Origin: Herpetosiphon geysericola
GTDB taxonomy: Bacteria; Chloroflexota; Chloroflexia; Chloroflexales; Herpetosiphonaceae
Direction: 5' to 3'
Assembly: GCF_001306135.1 (NCBI RefSeq)
Contig: NZ_LGKP01000012.1
Location: 246,831-310,830 of the forward strand
Length of the DNA: 64,000 nucleotides
This document shows, piece by piece, positions 41,490 to 51,928 of the stretch; positions within the stretch are counted from its first letter, which is position 1, and each line of letters starts with the position of its first letter. Under the pieces are notes generated by a model. The model was not told the DNA's origin. It saw only the letters and a list, made by a program, of their open reading frames with translations, and did no database searches. The translations under genes and the position numbers were made by a program.

Positions 41490-42533
41490 GTGGCGGTTAC
41501 TCTTGCACAATCAACATCGCAGCCCAAACCGAAACGTCGCGCCGCTGCTGCTTTAGCCATCGGCCTGCTCCTAGCAACTGGTCTGTTGCTGGTGATTATG
41601 ACGCTCAGCATTAATTTTGGGGCAGCCGATGTTGCGCCAAGCACAGTCTGGGCAGCATTATTTAACTACGATCCTACTTCAACCCAACACCTGATTATTC
41701 GCACCCTACGCATGCCCCGGGTACTGGTGGCAGCGATTGTTGGAGCTATTTTGGCTTTGGCGGGAGCAATTATGCAGGGCTTGACCCGCAATCCACTTGC
41801 CGACGCAGGTTTGTTGGGCATTGAAAGCGGCGCAGCCTTGGGCGTGGTGCTGGCAATCACCTTCTTCGAGATCAAAACCCTCAATTTGTATTCGATTTTT
41901 GCCTTTGCTGGGGCAGCGGTTACTGCTGTGCTGGTCTATAGCCTTGGCTCTTTGGGCCGTGGCGGGCCAACTCCGCTCAAATTAACCCTAGCCGGAGCCA
42001 TGATCACAGCCTTCTGTAGCTCGTTTACCAGCGCCATTCTGATTCTCAATCAACAAACACTTGATGAAGTGCGCTTGTGGTTAGCGGGCACGGTTGCCGG
42101 ACGCGATTTGGGCTTAATCGCCGCTAGCCTGCCCTACGTTGGAGTTGGCATGGTTTTGGCGCTGAGCCTTGGGCGCTCGCTCACTGCAATGGCCTTGGGC
42201 GAAGATGTGGCGCGGGGCTTAGGCCAACGCACTGGCTGGGTCAAAGTGATTGCGGCAATTGCCGTGGTGCTTTTGGCTGGCAGCGCGGTTGCCTTGGCGG
42301 GACCAATTGGCTTTTTGGGCTTGTTGGTGCCGCACATTATGCGCTTTATTGTTGGCATCGATTATCGTTGGCTTTTGCCCTATTGCATCATTGGCGGTGC
42401 TTTGCTGCTGGTCGTGGCCGATATTATTGGGCGGGTTGTTGTGCGCCCGATGGAAATTCCAGTTGGCGTTGTTACCGCCCTACTCGGCGGCCCAATGTTT
42501 ATTTACCTTGTACGCTGGCGGGTGCAACGATGA
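41490..42533 (+). CDS. FecCD-family ferric-siderophore ABC permease, first subunit
   Basis: 347 residues from GTG 41490 (GGAG 9 bases upstream); the TTG at 41469 has no ribosome site. About nine to ten membrane helices. Family motifs: [42 protein letters not shown], and [20 protein letters not shown], followed by [20 protein letters not shown]. It forms the import channel with the second permease, whose ATG overlaps its TGA by four bases. It transports iron-siderophore across the membrane. Confidence 0.94.
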   Translation: MAVTLAQSTSQPKPKRRAAAALAIGLLLATGLLLVIMTLSINFGAADVAPSTVWAALFNYDPTSTQHLIIRTLRMPRVLVAAIVGAILALAGAIMQGLTRNPLADAGLLGIESGAALGVVLAITFFEIKTLNLYSIFAFAGAAVTAVLVYSLGSLGRGGPTPLKLTLAGAMITAFCSSFTSAILILNQQTLDEVRLWLAGTVAGRDLGLIAASLPYVGVGMVLALSLGRSLTAMALGEDVARGLGQRTGWVKVIAAIAVVLLAGSAVALAGPIGFLGLLVPHIMRFIVGIDYRWLLPYCIIGGALLLVVADIIGRVVVRPMEIPVGVVTALLGGPMFIYLVRWRVQR

Positions 42534-43585
42534 AAACATTTCCATGGATTACCATTCGCCCCAAGCATGTGCGCTTTTCGTTGCGCATCGACCGCCGTTT
42601 GCCCAGGGTTGGGCTGCTTGTTGGGCTGCTGGTGCTGGCAATTATGATCATCAACATGGGCGTTGGCGAATATAAAATTAGCCCATTGGATGTGGTTAAA
42701 ACCTTGCTCGGCATGGAAACAGGCGATCCGCAACATGTGCTGATTGTGCGGACCCTGCGCTTGCCACGGATGCTGCTTTCGGCCTTGGTTGGCTTGGCGC
42801 TTGGCACATCTGGCGCATTGCTGCAAGGCTTGACCCGCAATCCATTGGCCGACCCAAGCATTATGGGCATCAACACTGGTGCTGGTTTAGTCGCAGTCGT
42901 GTTGACAATCTTGGTGCGCGATTTTCCTGCTCGCTGGATTCCCGTCGCGGCCTTTGCTGGCGCTTTGGTTGCTGCTGGTTTGATGTATGTTTTGGCTTGG
43001 CGCAAGGGTGGCGATTCGCCGATGCGCTTGATCTTAATCGGGGTTGGCTTGAGTGCGGTTGGTTCTGCCGTCACAACCTTGGTGATTACGATTGGCAATA
43101 TCTACGATGTACAACGGGCCATGATTTGGCTAACGGGCAGCGTTTATGGCCGCTCGTGGGCCGATTTTTGGGCCTTTGCGCCGTGGGTCGCGATTGCTGT
43201 GCCTTTGGCGTGGTTTCAAGCGCGCCAACTGAATAGCCTGCACCTTGGCGAAGATGTCGCCTTAGGTTTGGGCGTAAGCGTTGGTCGCCAACGGGCTTGG
43301 ATCTTATTGATTGCGGTGGCTTTGGCTGGCGCAAGCGTTGCCGTGGCTGGGGTAATTAGCTTTGTTGGCTTGATTGCGCCGCATGTCGCTCGGCGTTTGG
43401 TTGGTACCGATCACACGGGGCTTGTGCCGACCGCTGGCATGCTTGGCGCGCTGTTGTTGGTAGCCGCCGACTGGATTGGCCGGACGATTGCCGCGCCCAA
43501 CGAAATTCCCTGTGGGCTTGTGACCGCCGTGATTGGCGTACCGTTTTTCCTGACAATGCTCTACCAGCATGCCAAAACAAAGTGA
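42530..43585 (+). CDS. FecCD-family ferric-siderophore ABC permease, second subunit
   Basis: 351 residues. The start ATG 42530 overlaps the previous stop (ATGA), which identifies it against a longer open frame beginning at 42368. Motifs repeat those of the first subunit: [42 protein letters not shown], and [20 protein letters not shown]. The two permeases share one architecture but differ in detail, so they most likely assemble as a heterodimer, as in FepDG and FhuB-like systems. Confidence 0.94.
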   Translation: MKTFPWITIRPKHVRFSLRIDRRLPRVGLLVGLLVLAIMIINMGVGEYKISPLDVVKTLLGMETGDPQHVLIVRTLRLPRMLLSALVGLALGTSGALLQGLTRNPLADPSIMGINTGAGLVAVVLTILVRDFPARWIPVAAFAGALVAAGLMYVLAWRKGGDSPMRLILIGVGLSAVGSAVTTLVITIGNIYDVQRAMIWLTGSVYGRSWADFWAFAPWVAIAVPLAWFQARQLNSLHLGEDVALGLGVSVGRQRAWILLIAVALAGASVAVAGVISFVGLIAPHVARRLVGTDHTGLVPTAGMLGALLLVAADWIGRTIAAPNEIPCGLVTAVIGVPFFLTMLYQHAKTK

Positions 43586-43592
43586 GGACGTG

Positions 43593-44420
43593 ATGTTAGC
43601 AACCGATACATTAACCTTGGGCTACGATGGCCCCAACATTCTCGATCAGTTGTCGATCACGCTGCCTGCTGGGCAGATTACCGCTTTGATTGGCCCCAAT
43701 GGCTGTGGCAAATCGACCTTGTTACGTGGTTTGGCCCGTTTGATCAAGCCCAAGCATGGCGCAGTTGTGCTTGATGGCCACGATGTGCAACGCATCCCGA
43801 CCCGCCAATTGGCAACCCAACTCGGTATTTTGCCGCAAAATCCGGTTGCGCCTGAAGGCTTGACTGTGCGTGAGTTGGTGGCCCAAGGTCGCTATCCGCA
43901 TCAGCGCTGGTTTCAACAATGGTCGGCGGCAGATGAGCAAGCCGTGCGCTCGGCGCTTGAAATTACCAACATGGTCGAATTGGCTGATCGGGCGGTCGAT
44001 GCGCTTTCTGGCGGCCAACGCCAACGCGCATGGATCGCTATGACCCTTGCCCAAGAAACCGATATTATCCTGCTTGACGAGCCAACGACCTTTTTGGATT
44101 TGGCCCATCAAGTTGAAGTCTTACAGCTTTTAGAACAGCTTAATCGCCAATCAGGCCGCACGATTGTGATGGTAGTGCATGATTTGAACCATGCCACGCG
44201 CCATGCTGATCATGTGATTGCGCTGCGGGCTGGCGTTGTGCAAGCCGCCGGATCGCCGCGCGAGGTAATTACACCGTCGTTATTACGCGCTGTATTTGGC
44301 ATCGAAGCTGAAGTTATCCCTGATCCGCGCAGCGGTGTGCCATTGTGCATTCCGTATGGTCTGTGTGCTGCGGAACCTACAGATACCCTATATGCGGATG
44401 CTGTTGGCAGCCGCGCTTAA
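43593..44420 (+). CDS. Ferric-siderophore ABC transporter ATPase
   Basis: 275 residues from ATG 43593 (GAGG upstream); an ATG at 43569 would overlap the permease more. Walker A is GPNGCGKST (34-42), the signature [13 protein letters not shown], and Walker [13 protein letters not shown], with [14 protein letters not shown] as switch histidine. This is the FepC/FecE class, which drives uptake of iron-siderophore through the FecCD permeases upstream. It is translationally close to the second permease (7 bases) and lies 18 bases before the first binding protein gene. Confidence 0.95.
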   Translation: MLATDTLTLGYDGPNILDQLSITLPAGQITALIGPNGCGKSTLLRGLARLIKPKHGAVVLDGHDVQRIPTRQLATQLGILPQNPVAPEGLTVRELVAQGRYPHQRWFQQWSAADEQAVRSALEITNMVELADRAVDALSGGQRQRAWIAMTLAQETDIILLDEPTTFLDLAHQVEVLQLLEQLNRQSGRTIVMVVHDLNHATRHADHVIALRAGVVQAAGSPREVITPSLLRAVFGIEAEVIPDPRSGVPLCIPYGLCAAEPTDTLYADAVGSRA

Positions 44421-44438
44421 CCCTAGGAGTAACTTTCA

Positions 44439-45533
44439 ATGGTTCGTTTTACTCGTTTACTCTCTTGTGGCTTGCTATTGACGGTGTTAGCAGCCTGTGG
44501 CGGTGCAGCTAGCACCCCAACCAGCGCCCCTTCAGCGACCGCGACGACGGCTCCAACCGAGGCCAGCGCCGCCGCGACCGCAACAACTGCGCCAACCGAA
44601 GCCGCTGTGGCTCAACCAACTGCCACCGCTGCTAGCGATACAACTGCCATCAGTGGCACCCGCACCTTCAGTCATGCGTTGGGCGAAATCAGCATTCCCA
44701 ATGTTCCCCAGCGGGTGATTGCCCTTGATTGGATGTATTTGGAAGATGTTGTAGCCTTGGGTGTGCAACCAGTTGGCGCTATCGATTTGGAAAATTATCC
44801 TGAGTGGGTCGATTTGCCGCTGACGATTGATTCGAGCGTAGTTTCAATTGGGGCAAATCCTTCGCCAGATTTTGAAACGATTGCTGCATTGAAGCCAGAC
44901 CTGATTTTGGTTGGCTCGTTGCGCGGCGAAACAATCTACGATCAATTGAATGCAATCGCGCCAACCATGATGTTCAATCCCTACTTGAAAGAGGGTGAAG
45001 GCCATCCATACGATGAAATGACCACAACCTTCAGCACAATTGCCGCCGTTTTGGGCAAAGAAACTGAAGGCGCGCAAGTGTTGGCCAAGATGGAACAAAC
45101 CTTTGCTGATTCCAAAGAACAGTTGGCTGCTGCTGGTTTGGCTGATGCCAAGGTCTTGGTTGCTCAAACCTACGCCAGCAACAACGCTGCCGAAGTGCGT
45201 TTGTTTACCGACAACGCCGCGGTGATGGAAATTGTCAAACGTTTGGGCTTGAAAAACGCTTGGTCAGACCCAACCTATCAAGTTTGGGGCTTCTCGTCGG
45301 TTGGCACTGAAGCCTTGGCTCAGTTCAGCGATATTCACATGCTCTACATTACCGAAGAAAATAACGATCCCTTCCAAAGTGCTGCGATCAAGCCCTACTG
45401 GGATAGCCTAGAGTTTGTCAAAGCTGGCAAGGCCCACATCTTGGATAGCCAAACCTGGACGTTTGGTGGCCCTATTGCCGCCGAAGTCTTTGCTCAACGG
45501 GTCACCGAAGCACTCTTGTCGGAAAGCAAATAA
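44439..45533 (+). CDS. Siderophore-binding lipoprotein 1 (FepB/FhuD-like)
   Basis: 364 residues. The lipobox is LLTVLAAC with Cys20, followed by an Ala/Thr-rich linker (about 22-68). The TroA/FecB-type binding fold has GTRTFSHALGEISIPNVPQR VIALDWMYLEDVVALGVQPV, PSPDFETIAALKPDLILVGS and VRLFTDNAAVMEIVKRLGLK. It binds ferric-siderophore outside the membrane and delivers it to the permeases. AGGAG lies before the ATG. It is a close paralogue of the next gene. Confidence 0.92.
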   Translation: MVRFTRLLSCGLLLTVLAACGGAASTPTSAPSATATTAPTEASAAATATTAPTEAAVAQPTATAASDTTAISGTRTFSHALGEISIPNVPQRVIALDWMYLEDVVALGVQPVGAIDLENYPEWVDLPLTIDSSVVSIGANPSPDFETIAALKPDLILVGSLRGETIYDQLNAIAPTMMFNPYLKEGEGHPYDEMTTTFSTIAAVLGKETEGAQVLAKMEQTFADSKEQLAAAGLADAKVLVAQTYASNNAAEVRLFTDNAAVMEIVKRLGLKNAWSDPTYQVWGFSSVGTEALAQFSDIHMLYITEENNDPFQSAAIKPYWDSLEFVKAGKAHILDSQTWTFGGPIAAEVFAQRVTEALLSESK

Positions 45534-45592
45534 GCCTGATTTAGCGCTGGCCGTTTGAGAATTGCAAGCTGCCAGCAGGAATAGATACAACA

Positions 45593-46648
45593 ATGCAACG
45601 ATTTTTGGCATTAATTGGCTTGGTCAGCATTTTGGCTGCCTGTGGTTCATCGGCAGCAACCCAAGCCCCTACAACTGCCCCAACCACCGCTGCCGCCGCA
45701 ACCGCGACGACTGCGCCCGAAGCAACTGTTGCTGCCACCGAAGCTGCTGCTGAAGCAACAACTGCTCCAGCTGATGCTACTGGCACGCGCACGATCAAGC
45801 ACGTGATGGGCGAAACCACGATCACTGGCGTGCCCCAAAAGGTTGTTGTGCTCGAATGGGTCTATGTGGAAAATCTTTTGGCTTTGGGCGTGCAACCAGC
45901 TGGGGTTGCCGACATCGAAGGCTACAACAAATGGGTCGATGTTCCCGTTGAATTAGGCCCAGCTGCGGTTGATGTTGGCACCCGTGGCGAGGCCAACCTC
46001 GAAACGATTGCTGCAATCAAGCCTGATCTGATTATTGCGCTTAAATATGATGCTGAAAAGAACTATGCTCAATATAGCGCCATTGCCCCTACCTTGGTCT
46101 TCAATCCCTATCCTGAATCAGGCGATCAATACACTGAAATGATCGAAACCTTTAACACGATTGCCGATGTGCTAGGCAAGACCGATGAAGCCAAGGCTGT
46201 GTTGGCCAAGATGGAGCAAACCTACGCCGAAGCCAAACAAACCTTGGCCGCAGCAGGCTTTGAAAATGCTCCCTATGTGTTGGCGCAAGCCTACACCTCA
46301 AACAGCGCCGCCGAAATTCGCTTGTTTACCGACAACTCGATGATTGCCAAATTGATCGCTAAAACTGGCCTTAAAAATGCCTGGACTGACAGCAGCTTCC
46401 AAGTCTATGGCTTCTCGACCGTAAGCAGCGAAGTCTTGGCTGGGCTGGGCGACGTGCATTTTATGTATGTTGTGGCCGATGATGACAACCCATTTGCTAG
46501 CGGGACGATCAAACCATTTTGGGATAGCCTTGATTTTGTGAAGAAGGGCCAAGCCTATCCATTGGGTGGCGATGTTTGGTTCTTTGGTGGCCCTTTATCA
46601 GCAGAAGTGCTGGCCCAACGCGTTGTCAAGAGCTTGACCAAGCAATAA
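45593..46648 (+). CDS. Siderophore-binding lipoprotein 2, paralogue of the preceding gene
   Basis: 351 residues; lipobox SILAAC with Cys17, an Ala/Thr-rich linker and the same FecB fold. Matching blocks are GTRTIKHVMGETTITGVPQK, ENLLALGVQPAGVADIEGYN, IRLFTDNSMIAKLIAKTGLK and FGGPLSAEVLAQRVVKSL. It resembles the first binding protein along its whole length, so it arose by tandem duplication. The two may bind different siderophores for the same permease. This is inference. Confidence 0.92.
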   Translation: MQRFLALIGLVSILAACGSSAATQAPTTAPTTAAAATATTAPEATVAATEAAAEATTAPADATGTRTIKHVMGETTITGVPQKVVVLEWVYVENLLALGVQPAGVADIEGYNKWVDVPVELGPAAVDVGTRGEANLETIAAIKPDLIIALKYDAEKNYAQYSAIAPTLVFNPYPESGDQYTEMIETFNTIADVLGKTDEAKAVLAKMEQTYAEAKQTLAAAGFENAPYVLAQAYTSNSAAEIRLFTDNSMIAKLIAKTGLKNAWTDSSFQVYGFSTVSSEVLAGLGDVHFMYVVADDDNPFASGTIKPFWDSLDFVKKGQAYPLGGDVWFFGGPLSAEVLAQRVVKSLTKQ

Positions 46649-46675
46649 ACCTAGCGATTCATCGAGGATATGATT

Positions 46676-47488
46676 ATGCATGTAGAACGTAGCCCACTTG
46701 CCCAAAGCTTCGAACGCGCCGCGACCTTGGATCAATACTTAGTTGCGCAGATTGTCGAACCAAACGAGCCAGATTGGGTCTCGGCTACAGCATTGACCGA
46801 TCCAGCGGTGCTGAGCAGCATTCTTGAAAGCTTTGCCGAAGCTCGCAAACTGACCAAGCGTCGGCTGGCAGGTTCGTTCTTTATTAGTTCATATGTTTGG
46901 TATTTGGCTGGGGCGGCGATTGCTAGTTTATTGATCGATCAACGAATTCCCGACATGGATCGCTCAAATGTATTGGCGCGTTTCCCCAGCAACGCCAATG
47001 GTAATCAGGCCACAGTCGCCTTTGGCTCGCAGCGTTTTTTCGGCTTAGCAGCTGATCAAACCCACGCTGGAGTGACTGTGCTTGCAGATAAAGCTAGCCT
47101 GCGCGAACAATTACGCCAGCAATTCGAGCAGCATCTGGTTCCGGTAGTGCAATTGGTCGCTGAGCAATCAGGCTTAGGCCAACGTGCCCAATGGAACATT
47201 ATTGCTGATCGCTGTGCAGGCATTTTCTTGCGGGTTGGCCAGCGCCTTGAGCAAGTTGATGTTGCCTGTGCAGAAGGCTTGGCCTTCGTTGGCGCCAAAG
47301 GTTCTGCTATGAAGGCCAGCAAAACTGGCTATATGAAGCTGAATACGGCCAGTGATCAATGTGCAACGTTCCTGCAGCGTGGTGGTTGTTGCTTGTACTA
47401 TCAAGTTGAGGGCGGCCAAAACTGTAACGATTGCCCATTATTACCCGCTGCTGAGCGCTTGCAACGCATCACGGGGTTAAGCAACTAA
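46676..47488 (+). CDS. FhuF-like siderophore-iron reductase
   Basis: 270 residues from ATG 46676, chosen because GAGGA is 7 bases upstream; the ATG at 46670 is too close to it. The C-terminal FLQRGGCCLYYQVEGGQNCN DCPLLP has the C-C-x(10)-C-x(2)-C pattern that holds the [2Fe-2S] cluster of FhuF. It reduces ferric siderophore in the cytoplasm so that iron is released. It is the last gene of the uptake operon, before a terminator at 47547. Confidence 0.87.
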   Translation: MHVERSPLAQSFERAATLDQYLVAQIVEPNEPDWVSATALTDPAVLSSILESFAEARKLTKRRLAGSFFISSYVWYLAGAAIASLLIDQRIPDMDRSNVLARFPSNANGNQATVAFGSQRFFGLAADQTHAGVTVLADKASLREQLRQQFEQHLVPVVQLVAEQSGLGQRAQWNIIADRCAGIFLRVGQRLEQVDVACAEGLAFVGAKGSAMKASKTGYMKLNTASDQCATFLQRGGCCLYYQVEGGQNCNDCPLLPAAERLQRITGLSN

Positions 47489-47546
47489 AGATTTGTACGT
47501 TCTGCAAGCCTAAGGTTGTTTATACTCGAAAATCATCCTATTGCGA

Positions 47547-47595
47547 TTAACGCAACAGCGCAGAGAAAAAACTATTCTCTGCGCCGCTGCGTTAA
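47547..47595. terminator. Bidirectional hairpin between the iron operon and ohr
   Basis: 21-base arms with two mismatches (TTAACGCAACAGCGCAGAGA A / TTCTCTGCGCCGCTGCGTTA A). One arm is the CGCAGAG repeat phrase seen also at 6486 and 31996. It lies between convergent genes. Confidence 0.75.
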
Positions 47596-47624
47596 ATCTA
47601 TGCTGTATTAGTTGTGATTGCTGG

Positions 47625-48044
47625 TTATTTTACGATCAATTCAACGTCGATATTGCCACGAGTTGCGTTGCTATAAGGGCAAACGGTATGCGCTTTTTCG
47701 ACCAACGCCAAGGCAGTTTCGCGCTCGACCTTGGGCAAATCAACGGTCAAGGTTACGGCCAAACCATAGCCACCTTGGGCATTTGCGCCAAGGCTGACCG
47801 TGCCAGTCACGCTTGAATCGCTAGCATCGGCTTTGGCATGTTTGGCAACCAAGCTCAAGGCGCTATGGAAGCAGGCAGCATAGCCAGCAGCAAACAATTG
47901 CTCAGGGTTGGTCGCCCCACCAGGCCCGCCTAATTCCTTGGGCGCTGCTAAATCGAGGGTCAAGCTGCCATCAGGTGCGGTTACTTGGCCAGCGCGTCCA
48001 CCGCTTGCAGTCATCGTGGTCGTATATAAGGTTTTAAGTGCCAT
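47625..48044 (-). CDS. ohr: Organic hydroperoxide resistance protein (Ohr/OsmC family)
   Basis: 139 residues, the usual Ohr length. The peroxidatic Cys58 lies in GYAACFHSAL and the resolving Cys122 in HTVCPYSNATRGNIDVEL. Ohr reduces organic hydroperoxides with lipoyl-type dithiols. It is divergent from the ohrR-like gene, the common arrangement in which peroxide releases the repressor. Confidence 0.95.
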   Translation of the reverse strand: MALKTLYTTTMTASGGRAGQVTAPDGSLTLDLAAPKELGGPGGATNPEQLFAAGYAACFHSALSLVAKHAKADASDSSVTGTVSLGANAQGGYGLAVTLTVDLPKVERETALALVEKAHTVCPYSNATRGNIDVELIVK

Positions 48045-48074
48045 AATCTAAATCTCCTTACAAACATAATGAAT

Positions 48075-48118
48075 TTATATTTATAGCAATTATATTGTGC
48101 GCAATTCAATTTGTCAAG
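48075..48118. promoter_or_regulatory. Likely OhrR operator between ohr and ohrR
   Basis: AT-rich imperfect inverted repeats of the type AGCAATTATATTGTG and GCGCAATTCAATTTGT resemble the AATT-based boxes of OhrR. The position between the divergent genes fits. Confidence 0.5.
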
Positions 48119-48168
48119 AGCTAATTTTCATGCTACGGTGCTGCTATGTAAAACACAGGAGGCCGACG

Positions 48169-48618
48169 ATGAATTTGGCAGACCAAGGCTTATTGTTGGA
48201 GCTGCAATTGTGCTTCGATGTGTACGCGGCCTCACGCGCAATTAACAAGGCGTATCGGCCACTTTTAGAGGCGTTGGGTTTGACCTACCCGCAATATTTG
48301 GTGATGTTGGTGTTGTGGCAGCACGAAGCCCAAACCGTCAAGCAGCTTGGTGAGCAGCTTCAGCTTGATTCGGGGACGCTTTCGCCATTGCTCAAACGAC
48401 TAGAAAGTGCTGGCTTTTTGCAGCGCCAACGCCGCGCCAGCGATGAACGTGAAGTTGAAATTCAATTAACCGATGCTGGGCGGGCTTTGCGCCAACAGGC
48501 TAGCAACGTCCCAGCCTCGATTTTTAAGGCACTCGGCCTCACTGCGAGCGATTATTTTGAGCTTAAACGCTTGCTGCACCAAGTAATGGCTTCGGTTGAG
48601 GCCAATAACCCTGATTAA
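48169..48618 (+). CDS. ohrR: MarR-family peroxide sensor OhrR
   Basis: 149 residues from ATG 48169 with AGGAGG just upstream; a longer frame from 48097 lacks a site. The N-terminal LQLCFDVYAASRAI has Cys15, the conserved redox Cys of OhrR. The winged helix is TVKQLGEQLQLDSGTLSPLL KRLESAGFLQRQRRASDERE. It represses ohr until Cys15 is oxidised. It has only one Cys, so it belongs to the one-Cys (B. subtilis-like) type. Confidence 0.93.
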   Translation: MNLADQGLLLELQLCFDVYAASRAINKAYRPLLEALGLTYPQYLVMLVLWQHEAQTVKQLGEQLQLDSGTLSPLLKRLESAGFLQRQRRASDEREVEIQLTDAGRALRQQASNVPASIFKALGLTASDYFELKRLLHQVMASVEANNPD

Positions 48619-48691
48619 GATTAAGCAATTCGCGTCAAAAGAATAATTCTGGCTAGCTTTTAGTCCGATTACAATGCACAAATTGCCCTTT

Positions 48692-48756
48692 AGGGGGTGC
48701 GGGGGGATGAAAACCCCCTGCGTTCCCCGCCTAACGGCGGGGCGGAGGGGTGGTGA
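48692..48756 (-). repeat. Palindromic two-hairpin repeat core, copy 5
   Basis: GGGGGTGCGGGGGGATGAAA and CCCCCTGCGTTCCCCGCC, with GGCGGGGCGGAGGGGTGG. Stem 1 is CCCCGCC/GGCGGGG, so compensated changes keep the fold despite the different sequence. It lies between ohrR and the pyrG promoter. Confidence 0.8.
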
Positions 48757-48833
48757 TCGATTTAAATTGATGAAACCTTAAACTTAAACTTGGTAGCTTT
48801 CATTTAAGCCACAATCTACAATCAACCCATCTA

Positions 48834-48842
48834 TGGTATAAT
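48834..48842 (+). promoter_or_regulatory. Extended -10 promoter of pyrG
   Basis: TGGTATAAT: perfect TATAAT at 48837-48842 with a TG extension; no good -35. Predicted start about 48849, at the base of the leader hairpin. Confidence 0.7.
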
Positions 48843-48848
48843 CAAGGC

Positions 48849-48880
48849 CCGTACTGATGTATTCAGTGCGGATTTTTTAT
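48849..48880 (+). terminator. Leader terminator (attenuator) of pyrG
   Basis: CCGTACTGA / TCAGTGCGG forms a 9-bp stem with one mismatch and a 5-base loop, followed by GATTTTTT. It is placed between the TATAAT box and the pyrG ribosome site, so it can stop transcription before the gene. Confidence 0.7.
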
Positions 48881-48884
48881 TTAA

Positions 48885-50504
<1,620 letters not shown>

Positions 50505-50576
50505 GCGCGAAATCAAAGGGCAAAAGTCAGAAGTCAAAACGAGAGCCGAGATGATTGGAGATCGGTTGTTGGTTGA

Positions 50577-50618
50577 TGGGGATCGGGCTTTGTGGTAGCT
50601 CGATCTCTATCTTTTTTA
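50577..50618 (+). terminator. Terminator of pyrG; hairpin repeat copy 3
   Basis: GATCGGGCT / AGCTCGATC (one G-T pair) around TTGTGGT, then TCTATC and T6. The sequence matches the inverted forms of the hairpins at 34093 and 37440. Confidence 0.82.
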
Positions 50619-50655
50619 ATTTAACGTAGCTGAAATCAAAAATCAATAGTCAATA

Positions 50656-50688
50656 GCCAAACATCCTGATCCCTGATCCCCAGCCCCT
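50656..50688. repeat. GATCCCTGATCCCCAGCCCC array
   Basis: A GACCCCTA-type variant, CCTGATCCCTGATCCCCAGC CCC, in the spacer between pyrG and the first glycosyltransferase gene. TTCTATGCTGGG follows. Confidence 0.5.
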
Positions 50689-50758
50689 ATATTCTTTGTT
50701 CTATGCTGGGCGTTTGCAGCTATAATAAAGCTTGAACGACAAACTGTAGGGATTGCCT

Positions 50759-51928
50759 GTGAAAGTCTTATATATCGCCAGTGGTATTCGGGTGCCTGGC
50801 GCGTTTGGTGGCGCAATTCATACAACCGAAGTCGCCCAAGGGCTAGCCCAACTTGGCGTGGAAATGCATGTGGTGACGCGCCCAGCCCAAGGCCAACGGC
50901 GCAAGCCATGGCAATTGCCCAAGCGTCAAACTGGCTCAATTACGTGGTATGAAGCCGATTTGCCGAAGCCCTTAAGTTTGTTGGGCTATCCAGCGATTGC
51001 GCGCTTAGTCCGCGAGTTGCAGCCCGATGCAGTGATGGAGCGCTATTACAACTTTGCTGGCGCAGGCATTTTGGCGGCGGCTCGCCAAAAGATTCCAACC
51101 TTGTTGGAAGTTAATGCCTTAATTGTTGACCCGCCACAGGTGCGCAAACGCCAACTAGACGATGCTTTGAGCTGGCTTTTACCTGGCAGTTCTGGGCCAA
51201 TGCGGCGTTGGGCTGCGTGGCAATGTCGGCATAGCAGCAAAATTGTAACTCCGCTCCATACAACGGTGCCGCCAGAAATCGAGCGCAGCCGAATTGTTGA
51301 ATTGCCATGGGGCGCGAATGTGCAGGCATTCAGCTCCCAAACCAAGCCTCCAGCTCAGCCAGTGTTTGTGTTTCTTGGCTCGTTTCGGCATTGGCATGGC
51401 GTGACTGATTTTATTCAAGCGGCAATTCGTTTGATTCAGCAAGGCAGCACGGCGAAATTTTTATTAATTGGCAGCGGCCCTGAACAAGCAGAAGCGCAAC
51501 GACTCGCAGCGCCCTATGCTGAACATTTTGAGTGGGCTGGCGCCGTGGCTCATGAACGTGTGCCTGGCTTATTGGCTCAAGCGAGCGTTGGGGTTGCGCC
51601 ATTCAATCCGGTGCGCCATCCGGCTTTGCAAGCAGCAGGTTTCTTTTGGTCGCCGCTGAAAATTTACGAATATATGGCCGCAGGCTTGCCCGTGGTGACG
51701 GCAAACATTCCGCCGTTGGATACGATTATTCGACCACAGCAGGAAGGCGGGTTGTTTGAAGCAGGCAATATTGCCGATCTTGCGCGGGTAATGCAGGCAG
51801 TTGCCAACGACCCGCAACGCCAACAATGGGGCCAAAATGCTCGCCAACGTGTGGTTGAACATTATTCATGGGAGCAACATTGCCAAGCCTTGAAGCAAAT
51901 TCTACAAACGATGATCACCCAGCGCTGA
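50759..51928 (+). CDS. Glycosyltransferase, GT4-like
   Basis: 389 residues from GTG 50759 (AGGGA 6 bases upstream), giving MKVLYIASGIRVPGAFGGAI. It has a GT-B fold with the N-terminal G-G motif. FVFLGSFRHWHGVTDFIQAA opens the C-terminal domain, and KIYEYMAAGLPVVTANIPPL carries the family's E-x(7)-E-like donor-binding region, followed by GLFEAGNIADLARVMQAVAN. It transfers a sugar from a nucleotide sugar; donor and acceptor are unknown. The next glycosyltransferase gene overlaps it by 61 bases, so they work in the same surface polysaccharide or glycolipid path. Confidence 0.88.
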   Translation: MKVLYIASGIRVPGAFGGAIHTTEVAQGLAQLGVEMHVVTRPAQGQRRKPWQLPKRQTGSITWYEADLPKPLSLLGYPAIARLVRELQPDAVMERYYNFAGAGILAAARQKIPTLLEVNALIVDPPQVRKRQLDDALSWLLPGSSGPMRRWAAWQCRHSSKIVTPLHTTVPPEIERSRIVELPWGANVQAFSSQTKPPAQPVFVFLGSFRHWHGVTDFIQAAIRLIQQGSTAKFLLIGSGPEQAEAQRLAAPYAEHFEWAGAVAHERVPGLLAQASVGVAPFNPVRHPALQAAGFFWSPLKIYEYMAAGLPVVTANIPPLDTIIRPQQEGGLFEAGNIADLARVMQAVANDPQRQQWGQNARQRVVEHYSWEQHCQALKQILQTMITQR

